Of a DNA stretch of 64,000 nt, positions 30,704-42,960 are shown piece after piece (the stretch's first letter is position 1; every line of letters starts with the position of its first letter). A program made the translations under genes and the position numbers. The notes under the pieces are model-generated. The model had not been told where the DNA came from, ran no database searches, and saw nothing but the letters and a program-made list of their open reading frames with translations. Origin of the DNA: Rhodeus uyekii (taxonomy: Eukaryota > Chordata > Actinopteri > Cypriniformes > Acheilognathidae); the NCBI GenBank assembly GCA_037043235.1, contig JAWRVZ010000179.1:496001-560000 (forward strand), written 5' to 3'.

Positions 30704-32570
30704 TTTTTATTTTATTTATTTTTTTGTTATTGAAAAGGAAGTGCACAGCACATATTCACAGACTCATCTAAACGTCACTCCCAAGGTTCGGGATGTTTGA
30801 TAACAGTATACTGGCGTTCAGGCATTTCAAAGCGAAGAACAAAGAAGAACTTTGCTCTAAGTATATCGGAGCCTTTGGGCTATTATGAGAGCGGTATCCC
30901 TCATCTTCTTGGTTCCTAAGTGACAATAATGTGGAAGTGCTAGGCCTGAAACATGACTAATGTCTCCATGAAGCCAAGGATGTCATGTTAATGGCTGAGG
31001 AGGGGGAGGCAGAGGAGGATCTGATGTGGTGCTGACACTGTCTCAGAGTGTCCTTTGAGTGGCAGCAAGGTAATGAAGTCTTTGTGATGAATATGATGGG
31101 GCAGTGATAAAGCCCTGGTTTAATATAGCGCAGCCCTGTTTGAGTAAAGAGATACAAGAATACTGCACTAACCAAATGAAATGCTTTTAGGATTTTTTGA
31201 GTTGATCACACTGACAGACAGATCCATGTATTGAATGTGCTAAAGACTATTTTAATCCAGATATCAAGGGAATCACTGACTTTGGAGTGAATATTAGCAG
31301 AATTAGGGCAAATTCATCTGTACTACGAGTTTACTTATACTATGATGTTACTATGTTTTTCTTTGAATAAGATGGTACCATGGTATGAATCAAACACTGC
31401 CAAAAAAGGCAACTCAATTATTTACCATACGGTAAATTATATCATAAAACAAACAAAAAACAAGCATATGACTTGTATTTTATTTTGTATTCATATTTTA
31501 TTTATTTCACATCAAAAAACTATTTGCATTGATGATGGTCAAGTGTTATTTATAAATTTGGCAGATTGGTCAATGATTTCATTATTAATTAATTCAAAAA
31601 TACATTAAAATGCAATTCATACATAAAACGACTGGAATACACCATTTGTATGATCAGATTATGTTGAATTTCAAACAGTTATGTTGTTTTTGGGGACATA
31701 AAGTGATATCAAATGTCCTGATATCATATTGACGGGAATTTTTATATTTTATTATAAAGAAAAAAATACAATTCTTAATCCTGATTTGTTTGAAATAATC
31801 TTTTGTTTACTTAAAAACTATTTGCTTTAATCATTTAATGCATTTTTAGAACGTTTTGCATGCCAAATTAAAGTCATGCAGTCCAACCAAGATGTACATA
31901 CTTTTTATGAAAAGGAAATTGTAGTTCAGCTAGTAAATTTTATGTGGTGTGACTCAGCAAATATCTAATAATAAAATTAAAGTCCTTATGACGCTTTTTG
32001 GCTTTTATTATGAATATGTTAGCCTTACTATTATCTATAAGCTTGTTTGTTCCTAACAATGACAACATTTGCATTTAGGAGATATAAGATTCAAAACGTA
32101 CAGTCTCTTACCAATATGAATCAATAATTTTGATAACATAACATCACTCAGCAACTTCTAGTTTCTTAGAGCAGATCATATGCACAACTTGATGCATACA
32201 AGAAAACGTATTGGACCCATTTGAATTCTGCACAGAATGCTATAATTTAAAGTGATAAAGTTGTGACATAAATGAAACGCTGTTAGCTATTTAAAAAAAG
32301 GGGATGAGCGGCTCAATACATCCTGCCTTCCTGTTTGACTGGAAATGACATCATCACTCTGAATTATGTGTAACAATTCTTAAAAGGATTTTAAAGCTTT
32401 TGAATAAAGAGAGAGAAAAGTCATTAAATTGGAACTTTTCTTGAAACTGGTTTTCAAGACCATATAAAACCAATAAGAATAGAGTAACCTTATTGGTGAT
32501 GTGTAGAAAACTAGATCTGTCTTTTTTTTATCCTAAATGACTTGCATTGCATTCCATGTACAGTATATAT
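30704..32570. other. Non-coding stretch, no gene recognised
   Basis: AT-rich from about 31340 to 32300. The frames at 30957-31175 and 31342-31608 have no motif. Confidence 0.55.
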
Positions 32571-32574
32571 TTTA

Positions 32575-32655
32575 TAAGTTCATACATTCCATGAGAATCG
32601 ATCCCACAACCTTGTCATAGTCAATGCTTTGCTGTTTGAGCCAAAGCAATACTGT
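32575..32655 (-). mobile_element. tRNA-SINE head fragment
   Basis: On the minus strand it reads GGCTCAAACAGCAAAGCATT, then GGTTGTGGGATCGATTCTC, an A-box and B-box pair like the SINE head at 13465. Only the head remains. Confidence 0.65.
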
Positions 32656-34023
32656 TTATGATATCTGTCGATACAGTATTTCCACATGACGGCTTAATTA
32701 TCTTCTAAAGCCCTGCAGGTGTAATAAACCTTTCTTGAAGTATTTCGCACACTGAGAAAGATATGCAGTCAAGACGACAAAAAAATAAAAAAAAGGGAGG
32801 GAGAGAGTAATAAATGAAAGGATCTTACAAAAAGAGTCTGAGTGCAAAGCTATGTGAAATATTAAGAAATAAAGAGGAAAAAGTAAAACCTTGCAATCTC
32901 TACAAATTGAACAAGCAAAATGGCTTTCATGAGGGGGTTGGTAAGTGGGCCCCCTACCTGGTTGACAAGAAGAACCCAGCCAGCATTTCAATGACCAAAT
33001 GTACTGCTGTCACCTGTGGGACCAGGAGAGGTTTTGCAGTTCTACTACCCTGCAGTATCATGCAGTGGATGGTCAGGCTGAAACTCTGGCCTGTGTCCCT
33101 CAGCAGGTAACTCATAAACACAACGAATGCAGCCTGAGAGATCATTTTCTGCTAGAGTGGAGAGAGGGAACATTTGTTCGTGCTCCACGAGCGGTTCACG
33201 TATAAGCAGCACATCAGTAAAGCAAACACGTGTCAACCTTGGCTGCAAATACTCCCTGCTTCATTCTTCTGCCCTTAGTGGAAGGGGCATTGCTAAAGCT
33301 GTGAGGTGCCCCACACCCCTCTGTGCACTTCGGCTTCTACTTTTTTTTTTTTGGTTCGTTCTTTCTCATACTTTCTGACCTGTATACTTCCTTTATACCA
33401 CTTTTTGCAGTTGCATCTCTGTGAGATTGATAGCCCTGGCAGGGTCTGGTCTGAACTGGGGTGCAGTCGTGAGATACGGCAAGACTTCCACAGGGAGAAG
33501 ATAACAGTTCTGTACCATTACCTAACCTGGTAGCCTTACTGAAAATCAACGAGATATTATCTGTTCTCAAAGATTTATATGAATCTTAATATCTTTTGCT
33601 GCAGAAAATAAGCTATATTTTCTTCGGGAGATTCATTTCCTGGCAGAAACAGGGAGTGCAATATTATTTATAGGTGCAGATGGCATTATTTACTTAATAC
33701 TGAGTGCTGCCTTCTACAAGTTATTAAATGTTTCCATAAGAGCCTCCCGCAGTGCTGAGAAGTCAATAAATTAAATTATTGAAGGTTCTAACATTAGATT
33801 TATCAAAAGAATGTAGCTTTCCCAGGATTAGGCAATTTTTTGCTATTATCATTTTCATTAATTAATCTGTTAATTGATCGAAATAGCTTCCCTTCCCTCT
33901 TGCAGCAACATTTCTTCTCCGATGATGTGTTTTTACTGGCATGAGAGCAGGACAACCTGTCACTCACATGAGATCCACCAATAGCAAACCACAATTCAAT
34001 CAATTCCTCATGAACAAAAACAT
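32656..34023. other. Non-coding stretch, no gene supported
   Basis: Several overlapping frames on both strands at 32698-33570. One short peptide near 33040-33085 (YHAVDGQAE) faintly recalls a retrotransposon integrase motif, but no neighbouring domain supports this. The rest is unremarkable. Confidence 0.45.
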
Positions 34024-34028
34024 GTCCT

Positions 34029-34320
34029 TGTTAGCTGGGTTGCTGGTGTGCGATGCGGAGGGACGAGTAGACGTGGAGATCCAACAGAAAACATAAAAGG
34101 CACTCTCATGGTGCAAAACACGGGAGACTAGGAGTAACATAGAACACAGAAGGAAACAACTGATAAAGACAAGGGAAACACAAGAGGGATTTATATACAA
34201 GACAAAATGGGGAACAACTGACACGACTAACAAGATAAGTGATTAACAAGACAGGTGAAACAAGGGCACATAAGGATACACAGACAGGACCCGGAAGTGA
34301 AACACGACAAGACTGTGACA
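34029..34320 (-). mobile_element. Solo LTR, gypsy/sushi-like, 292 bp
   Basis: Plus-strand ends are TGTTAGCTGGG and GACTGTGACA; GTCCT flanks at 34024-34028 and 34321-34325. On the minus strand it has TATATAAATCCC (promoter), TTATCAGTTGTTT at the expected RNA start (reverse of AACAACTGAT, 34155-34164), TTGCACCATGAGAGTGCC and CCTCCGCATCGCACACC. The last two blocks link it to the LTRs at 4054 and 16757 respectively. Confidence 0.9.
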
Positions 34321-34390
34321 GTCCTACCCTACAGTTTTTATTGTTCAAGAAGCTATTTCATAGATATTCACCATATTACGGAAGAAAAGA

Positions 34391-35070
34391 CTATTAGTGG
34401 TGTAGTCAAGACCACCTAAACTGAGACAAAGTCGAGACCAAGACCAGTTTGTGTGTTGAGACCAAGATGAGACCAAGACTTTGTGGGGTTGAGACCAAGA
34501 CAAAATCAAGACCGAGTCAAGACCAAGATCAGAACAGCACTCCTTGAAATCCTCTAAAAGATCCATATATTCTATCTGAGAAATGTCTCATATTCAATCA
34601 ATAAATACAGTTAGAATAATAAGACACTATATAGAGTGGTTACCAATCAATTCACTAACTTGTCTAAAACTGTGTCTAAAATGTAAGGCATAATAAATTC
34701 TTGTTCATTGAACGTTTGTATAAAATCAATATCACGTTTGCAAGAAAACCTGACTCTTTCACTTGTGATATTGTTTAATAATATCCTGTGTTATAATATA
34801 AAAAACAAGATCTCATACGAGTACTGTTTTGCAATCATTTATATGAGCAAAACAGTGGCAAATTACATTAGAAATGAATTATTGATTGCATTTCAAGATG
34901 TTAAAAAATAAATCAGAAAATGCACTAGTAATTTAGTGATATCCTCACGGTTGTGGTCTTGACCAGTCTTGAGTTAAAAGTATTGAGTCCTCTTAGCTTG
35001 AGACCAAGACAAGACTGGGCACAAATGCAGTCGACACCAAGACCAAGAAATGGACCATCACAACATCCGT
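34391..35070 (+). mobile_element. DNA-transposon-like repeat rich in 'gaccaag' words
   Basis: The left end, TAGTGGTGTAGTCAAGACCA, and the right end, ending GGACCATCACAAC, are roughly inverted. Both subterminal zones are packed with AGACCAAGA and related words in the same orientation. The middle, 34570-34900, is AT-rich and matches 4640-4880. It has the size and layout of a non-autonomous DNA transposon; the superfamily is uncertain (hAT is a guess). The frames inside have no motif. Confidence 0.6.
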
Positions 35071-35135
35071 TTCATGATGACTTCAAGTTTAGTATTTAAT
35101 TTTTTTAATTTAATGCTCAGTTTTACCTTAAATCT

Positions 35136-35271
35136 ACACTCTAAAAAATGTTGGGTTGTTTCAACCCATGTTTGGATCAAACCCAATCGTTGGGTTTAAA
35201 AAAACTAACCCAGTGGTTGGGTTTGTCCATATTTGACCCAAACATGGGTTGAAACAATATTTTTTAGTGTA
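35136..35271. mobile_element. MITE with about 35-bp terminal inverted repeats
   Basis: Left end TACACTCTAAAAAATG then TTGTTTCAACCCATGTTTGG; the right end carries CCAAACATGGGTTGAAACAA and ATTTTTTAGTGTA, the inverse. The middle repeats the word TGGGTT in both directions. Very common type of fish MITE. Confidence 0.85.
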
Positions 35272-35526
35272 TACATTTACAAAGTTACAAGTGTTCACAA
35301 GCGCATGCTATAAATTTCACTGAACATCTTTATTATTACCTCATCAGCTATTATTACCTAATGAACAACAGTTTATTGAAATCTGCCGGCTGACCTGAAC
35401 AGATAATGAGGGCTTTAAAACCACATTGAGCTAAATGAACCAACACATTTGTGCTTTTTAAAACATGAATAAAATGGAAAAGAGGCTACGTTGAGATATG
35501 TTTTTAAAAATTGAACTTTTACCTTT

Positions 35527-35594
35527 GATAGAGACTATTCGGAAATCCATTCCATCCATTGTATATATTGTATATATTTCTTATTTTGTGTGTA

Positions 35595-35646
<52 letters not shown>

Positions 35647-36295
35647 CCTTATTTGTACACGTATAGACTTCTAGACACGTATAGACTTCTATCACCTATA
35701 TAACCAATTATTACTTGAAGCCTTTCTTTACTTTTCTGTATTTTTCCATAAAAAAGGCTAAATTTTGTCTGCACGTCTCACCAGATAGAACGTGTTATCA
35801 GAATGTCTCTGTTGATAGTTGGAGCCTGAGCCGAGTTCAGCCTTGGAGAAGCTGTGTGTCTGTGTGTGCGTTAATATGATATGTATTTGGTGAGGTGATT
35901 AACTTGCATCATAAGGAGACGGAATGACTTGTTGTTCTTGACAAGCCACGTGGAAGGTCACTAACCCATCAACCATGTGATCAACGAATATATTCTTCAG
36001 ACTGTCTGCTTTTGTGTGGAAAATTACTAGTTTTGTTTATCTTTCTTTCTTTCTTTCTTAGCCAATCAGAATCATTTAACCTTCAGCAATGACGTAGTTA
36101 GTAGCCTCTGTTACAATATTAGTGCTGTAACAATGTTATTGTATTTGAGGCGGCCTACGAACTCCTTGTGAGACGTGAAGCTTCTGCTGATGAAACTGCA
36201 AACTAAACTTCACTAAAATGTCTTCTATTGACTGCACTTCTGACTTCTGGTCTTCATTCAACATATCTGGTACTCGGGTCTTAACTGTAAATCCC
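35527..36295 (+). repeat. Dispersed repeat family B, copy 1
   Basis: From TGATAGAGACTATTCGGAAA to TTAACTGTAAATCCCC it matches 61891-62794 block by block: GCCTTTCTTTACTTTTCTG, CACCAGATAGAACGTG, GATAGTTGGAGCCTGAGCC, GAGACGGAATGACTT, GCCACGTGGAAGGTCACT, TAGCCAATCAGAATC, GACGTAGTTAGTAGCCTC, GCGGCCTACGAACTCC. Its own flanks show only a weak target duplication. No terminal inverted repeats and no ORF. Confidence 0.8.
35597..35642. repeat. (AT)n microsatellite
   Basis: Uninterrupted alternating A/T inside family B copy 1. Confidence 0.95.
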
Positions 36296-36830
36296 CAACA
36301 CCTTGACAAAGGATTTTAAAACCCGACTTGAGAAACTAAAAAAGCAGATGAGGTGCAATGGTCACAGATGAAAACCTTTTCTCCTTTTCATCACCATTAG
36401 GCTGAGGTGAGCAAAGTGCAATGATTTATATTCAAATCTATATTATTTTATGTTTATAAAGTGAGTGAATCTTTAGAAGGTTCAAGGGCTTTCAATAATA
36501 ATCAGGGGATTAGGCTTGGGCTGTGCAGGTGCTATGCAAATTTCTGGTGGGGGTATCGCCCCAGCAAGCCCAGCCCTATCACAACCACTGTTTAGAGACA
36601 GGTTTTTTTCATATAATTAGGTTTAAAGTCCAGTACACATTGTACAATTTTGGGCTGTCCCAGATGTCAGATTATCAATCGTGGTAATTCTTGCGGTTGT
36701 GAGAGAGGTTCAAAGATGGTCTTGTGACCAAAGATGTCCTCTGATCATTTTCTAAAACTGTCAGAAATTCAGCATGATCATCTCACAGTGTGTTTGCTAC
36801 TACGTTTGCTAGCGTTTACTGACTGGCCCA
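36296..36830. other. Non-coding stretch, no gene recognised
   Basis: Nothing identifiable. The part at 36600-36835 may belong to an older repeat (CCAGTACACATTGTACAATT near 36630). Confidence 0.5.
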
Positions 36831-36838
36831 GGGGTGGG

Positions 36839-37354
36839 CAAACTATTTGTCTCACGGGCCACATTGGTTTCTTAAAATTGACAGAGGGGCCGGGGTGAGC
36901 GCGATTGTTGACGGAGGCGCGCCTACTCTCCACCAGTGTTGCCAGATTGGACTACCGATTTCCAGCCAAATCACAGCATAAAACCTGCCCATTCAAGAAA
37001 ATACCCGCCCAAGACCAAAATTGTTGAGAGACGATTGTTGATGTAAGCTTGTTTTAATGGAATTTATATGCATTTATATATGAAATTTGGGCAGGTTTTT
37101 CATCAAAAACCAGACCAATTTTTTTCAACCAGCCCAATGCATTTTTTTCCGGTCGGACGTGAACCCGCACAATCTGGCAACATTGCTCTCCACCAAAGCT
37201 TCAGCACCACTGCCGCTTGCAGTCGCGACAGAATGACGTCACAGGGAATTGTAAAATGAAGGAGGTTTAATACAAGTTCGGCGAGTTCGGCGGGCTGGAT
37301 TAAAAAGCCCAACGTGCCGGATGTGGCCCGCGGGCCGTAGTTTGCCTACCCCTA
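36839..37354. mobile_element. hAT element (outer), with a second hAT MITE inside
   Basis: Left end CAGGGGTGGGCAAACTATTT; right end AGTTTGCCTACCCCTA, its inverse with few changes. The 8-bp duplication GACTGGCC lies at 36831-36838 and 37355-37362. Subterminal zones carry GGGCCACATT and GATGTGGCCCGCGGGCC. With the inner element removed it is about 256 bp long and non-coding. The ends fit Charlie-like hAT elements. Confidence 0.9.
36934..37185. mobile_element. hAT MITE (inner), 252 bp
   Basis: Left end CAGTGTTGCCAGATTG and right end CAATCTGGCAACATTG are inverted repeats. The 8-bp duplication CTCTCCAC lies at 36926-36933 and 37186-37193. Because these flanks belong to the outer element, this one inserted later. 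Confidence 0.92.
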
Positions 37355-37689
37355 GACTGGCCAAATAGAAAATGACGTATTGATCAAAGCGACATGGTGC
37401 TAAAACTTAAAAGTACTTTTCACAAGCTCCATTTGCAAAATTAGCATGCCAAGTTGGCCTTTTTTCCCTAACCATGACTGCATCCATATTCTCCTCTTTC
37501 ACTTTGTCTTCTTTTTCCAACGAACATAAAAACCACAATTGCCAAAATGCTCCATTTTGATCCTAGCACATGCTGCTTATGTTTTATTCTTCTAAACTAA
37601 CTTGCACTGCATCCTGTGATTAATTAGCTGCCATTATTGTAGTCCACATGCATGTTGTAGCTAAGTTGATTAGATCCATGTCATACAGA

Positions 37690-38060
37690 GTGATTGAAAA
37701 TGATCTTATAGGATTGCAGAAATCACACCGTCTGAATTGGTGCTTTGTTTCATCTTCTCCCAGAAATTAGGATCAAGCAAGGTTGTTTGAAATGAAAAGG
37801 AAAGACGGAACTGTGCAACACAGGAGAGCTCTTTGCTTTCTGTCAAAGCTGTGATCATGCATACCTTTTTGATGTCTCTGTTAATTGGGAGCCTATTAGA
37901 AGTGCTAATAGTGCAGCAGGAAGCCACAGCTTGAGACATAAATGTGATCATGGCCAATCATTAGTCACACCTCAATCAACCTGTGCCTGACACCTGATGC
38001 CACCTATAGCAAATCAATCATGGCTCCATAATCTTATTACCCATAGCTGCCACCCCAATG
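37690..38060. other. Candidate conserved non-coding island
   Basis: Balanced composition, no simple repeats, and many short words typical of developmental enhancers (TTAATTGG, CCAATCATTAGTC, CAATCAATC, TCAATCATGG). No splice-like or coding structure. Conservation is not testable here. Confidence 0.35.
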
Positions 38061-39424
38061 TAACAAAAAATAAATAAAAGTTCTGCGGGCAACAGACATG
38101 CATGCAAACACACACTCATTGTTTATTACCTAAATGAAGCATGTGGAGAATAAGATAGCTTGACAGCTCATGGTTTAGAATAAACAAAGCTCAGTGTGAT
38201 TATGATCACAGGACTTCAAAGACTGCTTCAAGGAGTATACAGGAAGCATGGTGTACATCATGAGAAATGTTTATGTGTGTGTAAAATAAATTAAACATTA
38301 AAAAAGACAAATATTAATTTTTAATTCCATGGAAGTAGACAGCATATATGAATACATAAACCAAAGATCTACAGACAGTCTTTATGAAAAATGTATGCCA
38401 GTAAAAAGTCAGTAAACTATTATTGATAGCAGATATTTCATGAAGTGCTTTCCTGACAGACACAAGATGACAAAGCAGAAGTCATTGATTGGGGAAATGG
38501 TCCACATTAACCTTCCAGAGACAAAATGTGCAACAGAGAAAGCATCTGTTAAAGTGCCTCCGAAGGTTGAGACTGAAGGGTGCTTGACAAGAAAGACAAG
38601 GTGCTTGAAAATAAATAAATAAATAGTACAGTCATAAATTAAGCATAAAAATCAAATCTTTGATGAGGAGTGACTACTTTTTAAATAGCAGTAGCTACAC
38701 AATATACACGCTCACACACAGTACATATATGACATTATATATCATGTAGGTAAGATTTGTTTTTATATTTTTAAAGAGGTTTCTTCTGATCTCACCAAGG
38801 CTGCAATTATTATTTGATCAAAATACAGTAAAAACTGTATATGTTGAAGTATTACTACAATTTAAAAGAATGGTTTTCTATTTCAAAATATTTTAAAATG
38901 TAGTTTATTATTTCAGCATGATTGCTCCAGTCTTTAGTGTCGCACGACCCTTTAAAATAGGCTAATTTGGTGCTGTTTACAGGAACAGTTTTGCTGTTTA
39001 ATTTTTTATGATACTTATTTTTCATATTTTTTAAATGAATAGAACACTCAAAGGAACAGCACCTATTTTAAATCTTTCTAAATATTTAAAACATTCTGAA
39101 TATCTCGACTGTCACGTTTGATCTATTCCCTGAAAAATAAAAGCATTTAAAAAAAAGCAGAAGCGCATGTATAAATGTGAACAAGTCCAAACTATTATGG
39201 TAAAGTGTCAGTGTTGCTTAAAACATAACCAAAGTGGCCATGAATACTTTATTTCATAAACGGACAGGGAGCATCCTTAGTAGGGAAGAATGGAGAATTA
39301 ATTTAACACACTCACACATACTCACAATTTCATAGTGATCTCCACAGAATTTTATAATATAAAGCAACCACACAAGAGAGAGAATCAAATGAAGGACCAC
39401 CTTAATCAAGTTATTTTGGGGGCC

Positions 39425-39750
39425 GCTGAAGTTCTGCTGGCCCTTTTATGGCACATTAGAGTCTAAACTGCAGCTGTCTAACCCCCTCCCTCGCTCAGAG
39501 CATATGAGAGTAATGAAATTAGACAGCATGCTTCATGGTTCAGCATTGTCCTGTGTCTGTCTAGGCTCTTCCCTCGCCACTCTCCAGAGAGGAGTTACCA
39601 GGATATTGCTAATCTCTCACAAAAGACGGATTAACTGAGGAGACAATTGAGGACAAAATGTCAGGCCACAGCACCTGCTGGCCAACATGACAATCACAAC
39701 ATTACCCCCATCACCCATTGATTTCAGAGCAACGGGCAGGGACAAAAAAA
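39425..39750. other. Candidate conserved non-coding island
   Basis: A repeat-free stretch from about GGCCGCTGAAGTTC to CAACGGGCAGGGAC, including GAGTAATGAAATTAGACAGC and GGATTAACTGAGG. It is richer in GC than its flanks and lacks coding features. Confidence 0.35.
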
Positions 39751-42199
39751 AAACATGCGTACACGTTAACCGAACAGAGGGATAGAGTGATGTGTGGTAG
39801 GCTGACTAGTTGTATTGATTTGTTTGTTGTTTGTTGTGCACAGTCAGATTGGCCCATATGAATGCTTACCACCTGCTTTTACAACAAAAGAGAATGAAAA
39901 GCCCTAAAGCATGCTATAATTTATGACTAAATGCATTTATTAAAAGCCTAAAATGCACCATCATTAAAATAAATTAATGAATATCATAAAATAAATGTGT
40001 TACTCAAAGATTCAAGCTTAATTTCTTTCATATTATTGTTTTCAATCTGTTTCTGCATTTCTAGTAAAAATAAAAAGATAAATAAACAAGAGGAGAGCGT
40101 TCCATCAAGATGAACATTAATTGTGGTTAAAAGGAATTCTTTTTTGAAGCCTACATATATTTCATATTCCTCTTCAAAGTGGAATCACAACATTTCATAT
40201 TCCAGCTCAAAGAGTCATAGCCTGCTTTTGTGATGCTGGCCCTTAACCTTTGCAAAGAAAATGGACAAAATCTTTAAAGAAGGGCTTTGAGTGCTGATTG
40301 ACACACAGGGTTTCCATCTATTACACATTGATCAGCTCTTTAACAGATCTAAAAAAGAAAAAAGCCAAAGCGTCTCTTGTATGACAGAGCTTTCTTATCT
40401 CTGTTCCTCAGAAACCTAACAAGCAGCAGCTGGTGGCTAAATTATCACTCTTTCTTGGAAAAATGCTGGAGTGGATTTTCCTTTATTTCAAAGAATATAT
40501 CAACTGTGAAGATGTATGAAAATACAACATACAGAACTCATGTGTATAATGAACTTCTAAGGTGTATAATGATGAGGTATACCTCAGGGTTACGTACTCG
40601 GTTCTCATTATATTCCTAGTTGGGCAGAAACTATAGTTGGTTGAAGGCTAAGACATTAAATGCAGGGCATAACACAAAAAATAATCATTACTGTTCAGCA
40701 GAACACTATCGTGTGCAATATTATATAATCTAATGTCATCTCCCTCTATACGTCATACTGCATTAAAGAGAAAAACTTAAATATATTTCTTGAGTCTAAA
40801 AAAATAATTAAACTGCAGATCTCTTCTCATGTTTAATTCAGCAGTTTTAGCGGAATCCTGGGAAGGCTCCATTCGATGGTCCCTCAAGCGCGTCCAATTT
40901 CAGACGAGATGACTACTGCAGCACTGAGGGGACCTGGGGAGATGTTTGGTTGGCCAATGATTTTGGAAATCCAGTAAGCTCAGGGGTACAGGGATCAGAT
41001 CTCAGTGAATTTATAATAGGGGTTTGTGGGGGATTCAAATGAGGTTATTGAGTTACTGAAAAACACAACGCAGGTCATAACTGCTGAATGACAACGACCT
41101 TGAAATGAGGGGTCTTAGAGAAAGATGATCTTTCGTGCTGATTTGACATACGTTTGATATTCACTTTTGTGAGGGTTCAGTGTTGAAAGGCCTTGATTGG
41201 AGCAGCGTTTTTTCTCTCCACATAAACCTTGACAAGTTCAGTGATTATAGAACAGTAAGTTGGAGCAGGTTAATAAGTTAATAAGATGGTTAATCCTTCT
41301 GAGAGAGCAGTCCAGAAACCTTAGGTAAATGTGACAATGCATTTTAAATGTGTATACATACTGAAACAAATTTTTTTAACACTTAAGGCCATGGCACACC
41401 AAGCCGATGCTCACTCGTTGGACAGAAGCAAACAATGTAGTCAAGAGGATACTGTAGGGTTTTCTCAATATTTACCTTCAATTCATCAGAGCATTCAAAT
41501 AAACATATATTTTCATGATGACATGATGATGAGTAAAGTGAAGCAGCCTAATATTTTTAAGGAAACCATTTATAAGTATCTTTACTGTCCATTTTGATCA
41601 ATTTAACACATCAATAATTAATAAATGTAGTCCTCTTCTGGTTTCCCTTTTTTATATGATGAATATAGTCTACTGCCACCTGCTGGTTGGGAGAGTTATT
41701 TTTCTCTCATCCAAGTGCAGAATGTTCATTCAGGCTAGCCATTGGTTGAAGTTTTTGCGGCGTGTCAACTTCAAGTCCCACTGATCCAGGCAACACCATA
41801 GGCGGATCGTTTTTTGATGTTGGTTTGTACACAACCAGATTACCTCAAAGCAAACACACATGAGCTAAAACCACGACAGGCTCATTTTGATCTCGTAGTG
41901 TCTTCATTTTCCCAAATGATTTTTATGATATGTCATTATGTGATTGTGGCTCTGCTAAAAGGTTCAATCTTTGTGAGAGTCTTCTGCTGAGAGGATATTA
42001 CTCTTTAATCTTCAATTGAAAAGCTGGGACAATGAAATATAGGCATATGAGTGTATCCTTTTTAAAAGTCCTTGCCTAATGTCCCCCAGGTGGAAAAAAA
42101 CAAGAGACTCACAAAGCACTGCACCGTGCATGCTATTGTTGATTGGAAAAGAGAAGGTCAATGTCCCTGACAATAATTTAATGCACAATTACTTTCTGT

Positions 42200-42480
42200 A
42201 CCTTATAAATTAATTACCCCAAACCCAGGGTGACTAAAGCATAAGCGGCAACCGAGGTGCCTCAGGCTCTTTGATCTTATTCCCAGCATGCATGCCGCCA
42301 ATAAAGCAGGATGCTGTGATAAACACTGACAAATCTAACAGACATTCATCCTGCCAATGACTTCCATAACAATCTGCAGGTACTTTGCTTGAAAGGGGCC
42401 GAGAGTGTACAATCTCAAAGGGCTTCACAAGGGGATAATTGGATTGCAAAGTCTGTGGCCTAATTAAATTAAAGCATAAA
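42200..42480. other. Candidate conserved non-coding island
   Basis: It contains ATTAATTACCCC, CCGCCAATAAAGCAGG, GGATAATTGGATTGCAAAG and CCTAATTAAATTAAAG, homeodomain-type words in a repeat-free setting. The 83-codon minus frame here has no motif. Confidence 0.35.
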
Positions 42481-42529
42481 AACAAGCTGTTGCCCCTCTC
42501 GTGTGGGAATGAATGCTTAATACGGACAT

Positions 42530-42960
42530 GTCGCAGTTAGCTGGTAATGACGCCACCATCATCTGTCTTCACAGAGTTGACTTAGAAACTCTGTGATGGA
42601 GTGAAACAAGAGTTGAAGAGGGACGGTGAAGGTCAAGTGGAAGGAGGCTGACTTTGTTCTGTCAGCAAAGGGGCCTTTTTCCTCTCATTTCTTTTCATCT
42701 GTCTCTCTTATCGTTTGTTGCAACTGCTTAAGTGCTGCCAAGTGAAGTGTGATATTAGTATCATCTGCCTCTTCAATTGGAAATGCAATTTAACTTCAGC
42801 ATGTCCCTTCTGGGGGAGGGACGTTCTTGATGAAGACTATGCATCAGCGACTGTGCACCTGACTCCTTTTGCGTGCCGCTATAGCATGAAGCTCTCGGGG
42901 AGTGGTGAACAACTGGCAGTGGATAAATCGCATGCTGTCTTCTTATGCCCGCCGGTTTTG
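42530..42960. other. Candidate conserved non-coding island
   Basis: Repeat-free, mixed composition, with GTTAGCTGGTAATGACGCC, TTCAATTGGAAATGCAATTT and similar words. The 82-codon plus frame at 42715-42963 has no recognised motif. Confidence 0.3.

Noticed and set aside
32998..33250. Peptide YHAVDGQAE suggesting a gypsy integrase remnant
   Set aside because: Only a few residues resemble the motif, frames change, and no neighbouring integrase or chromodomain part is visible.
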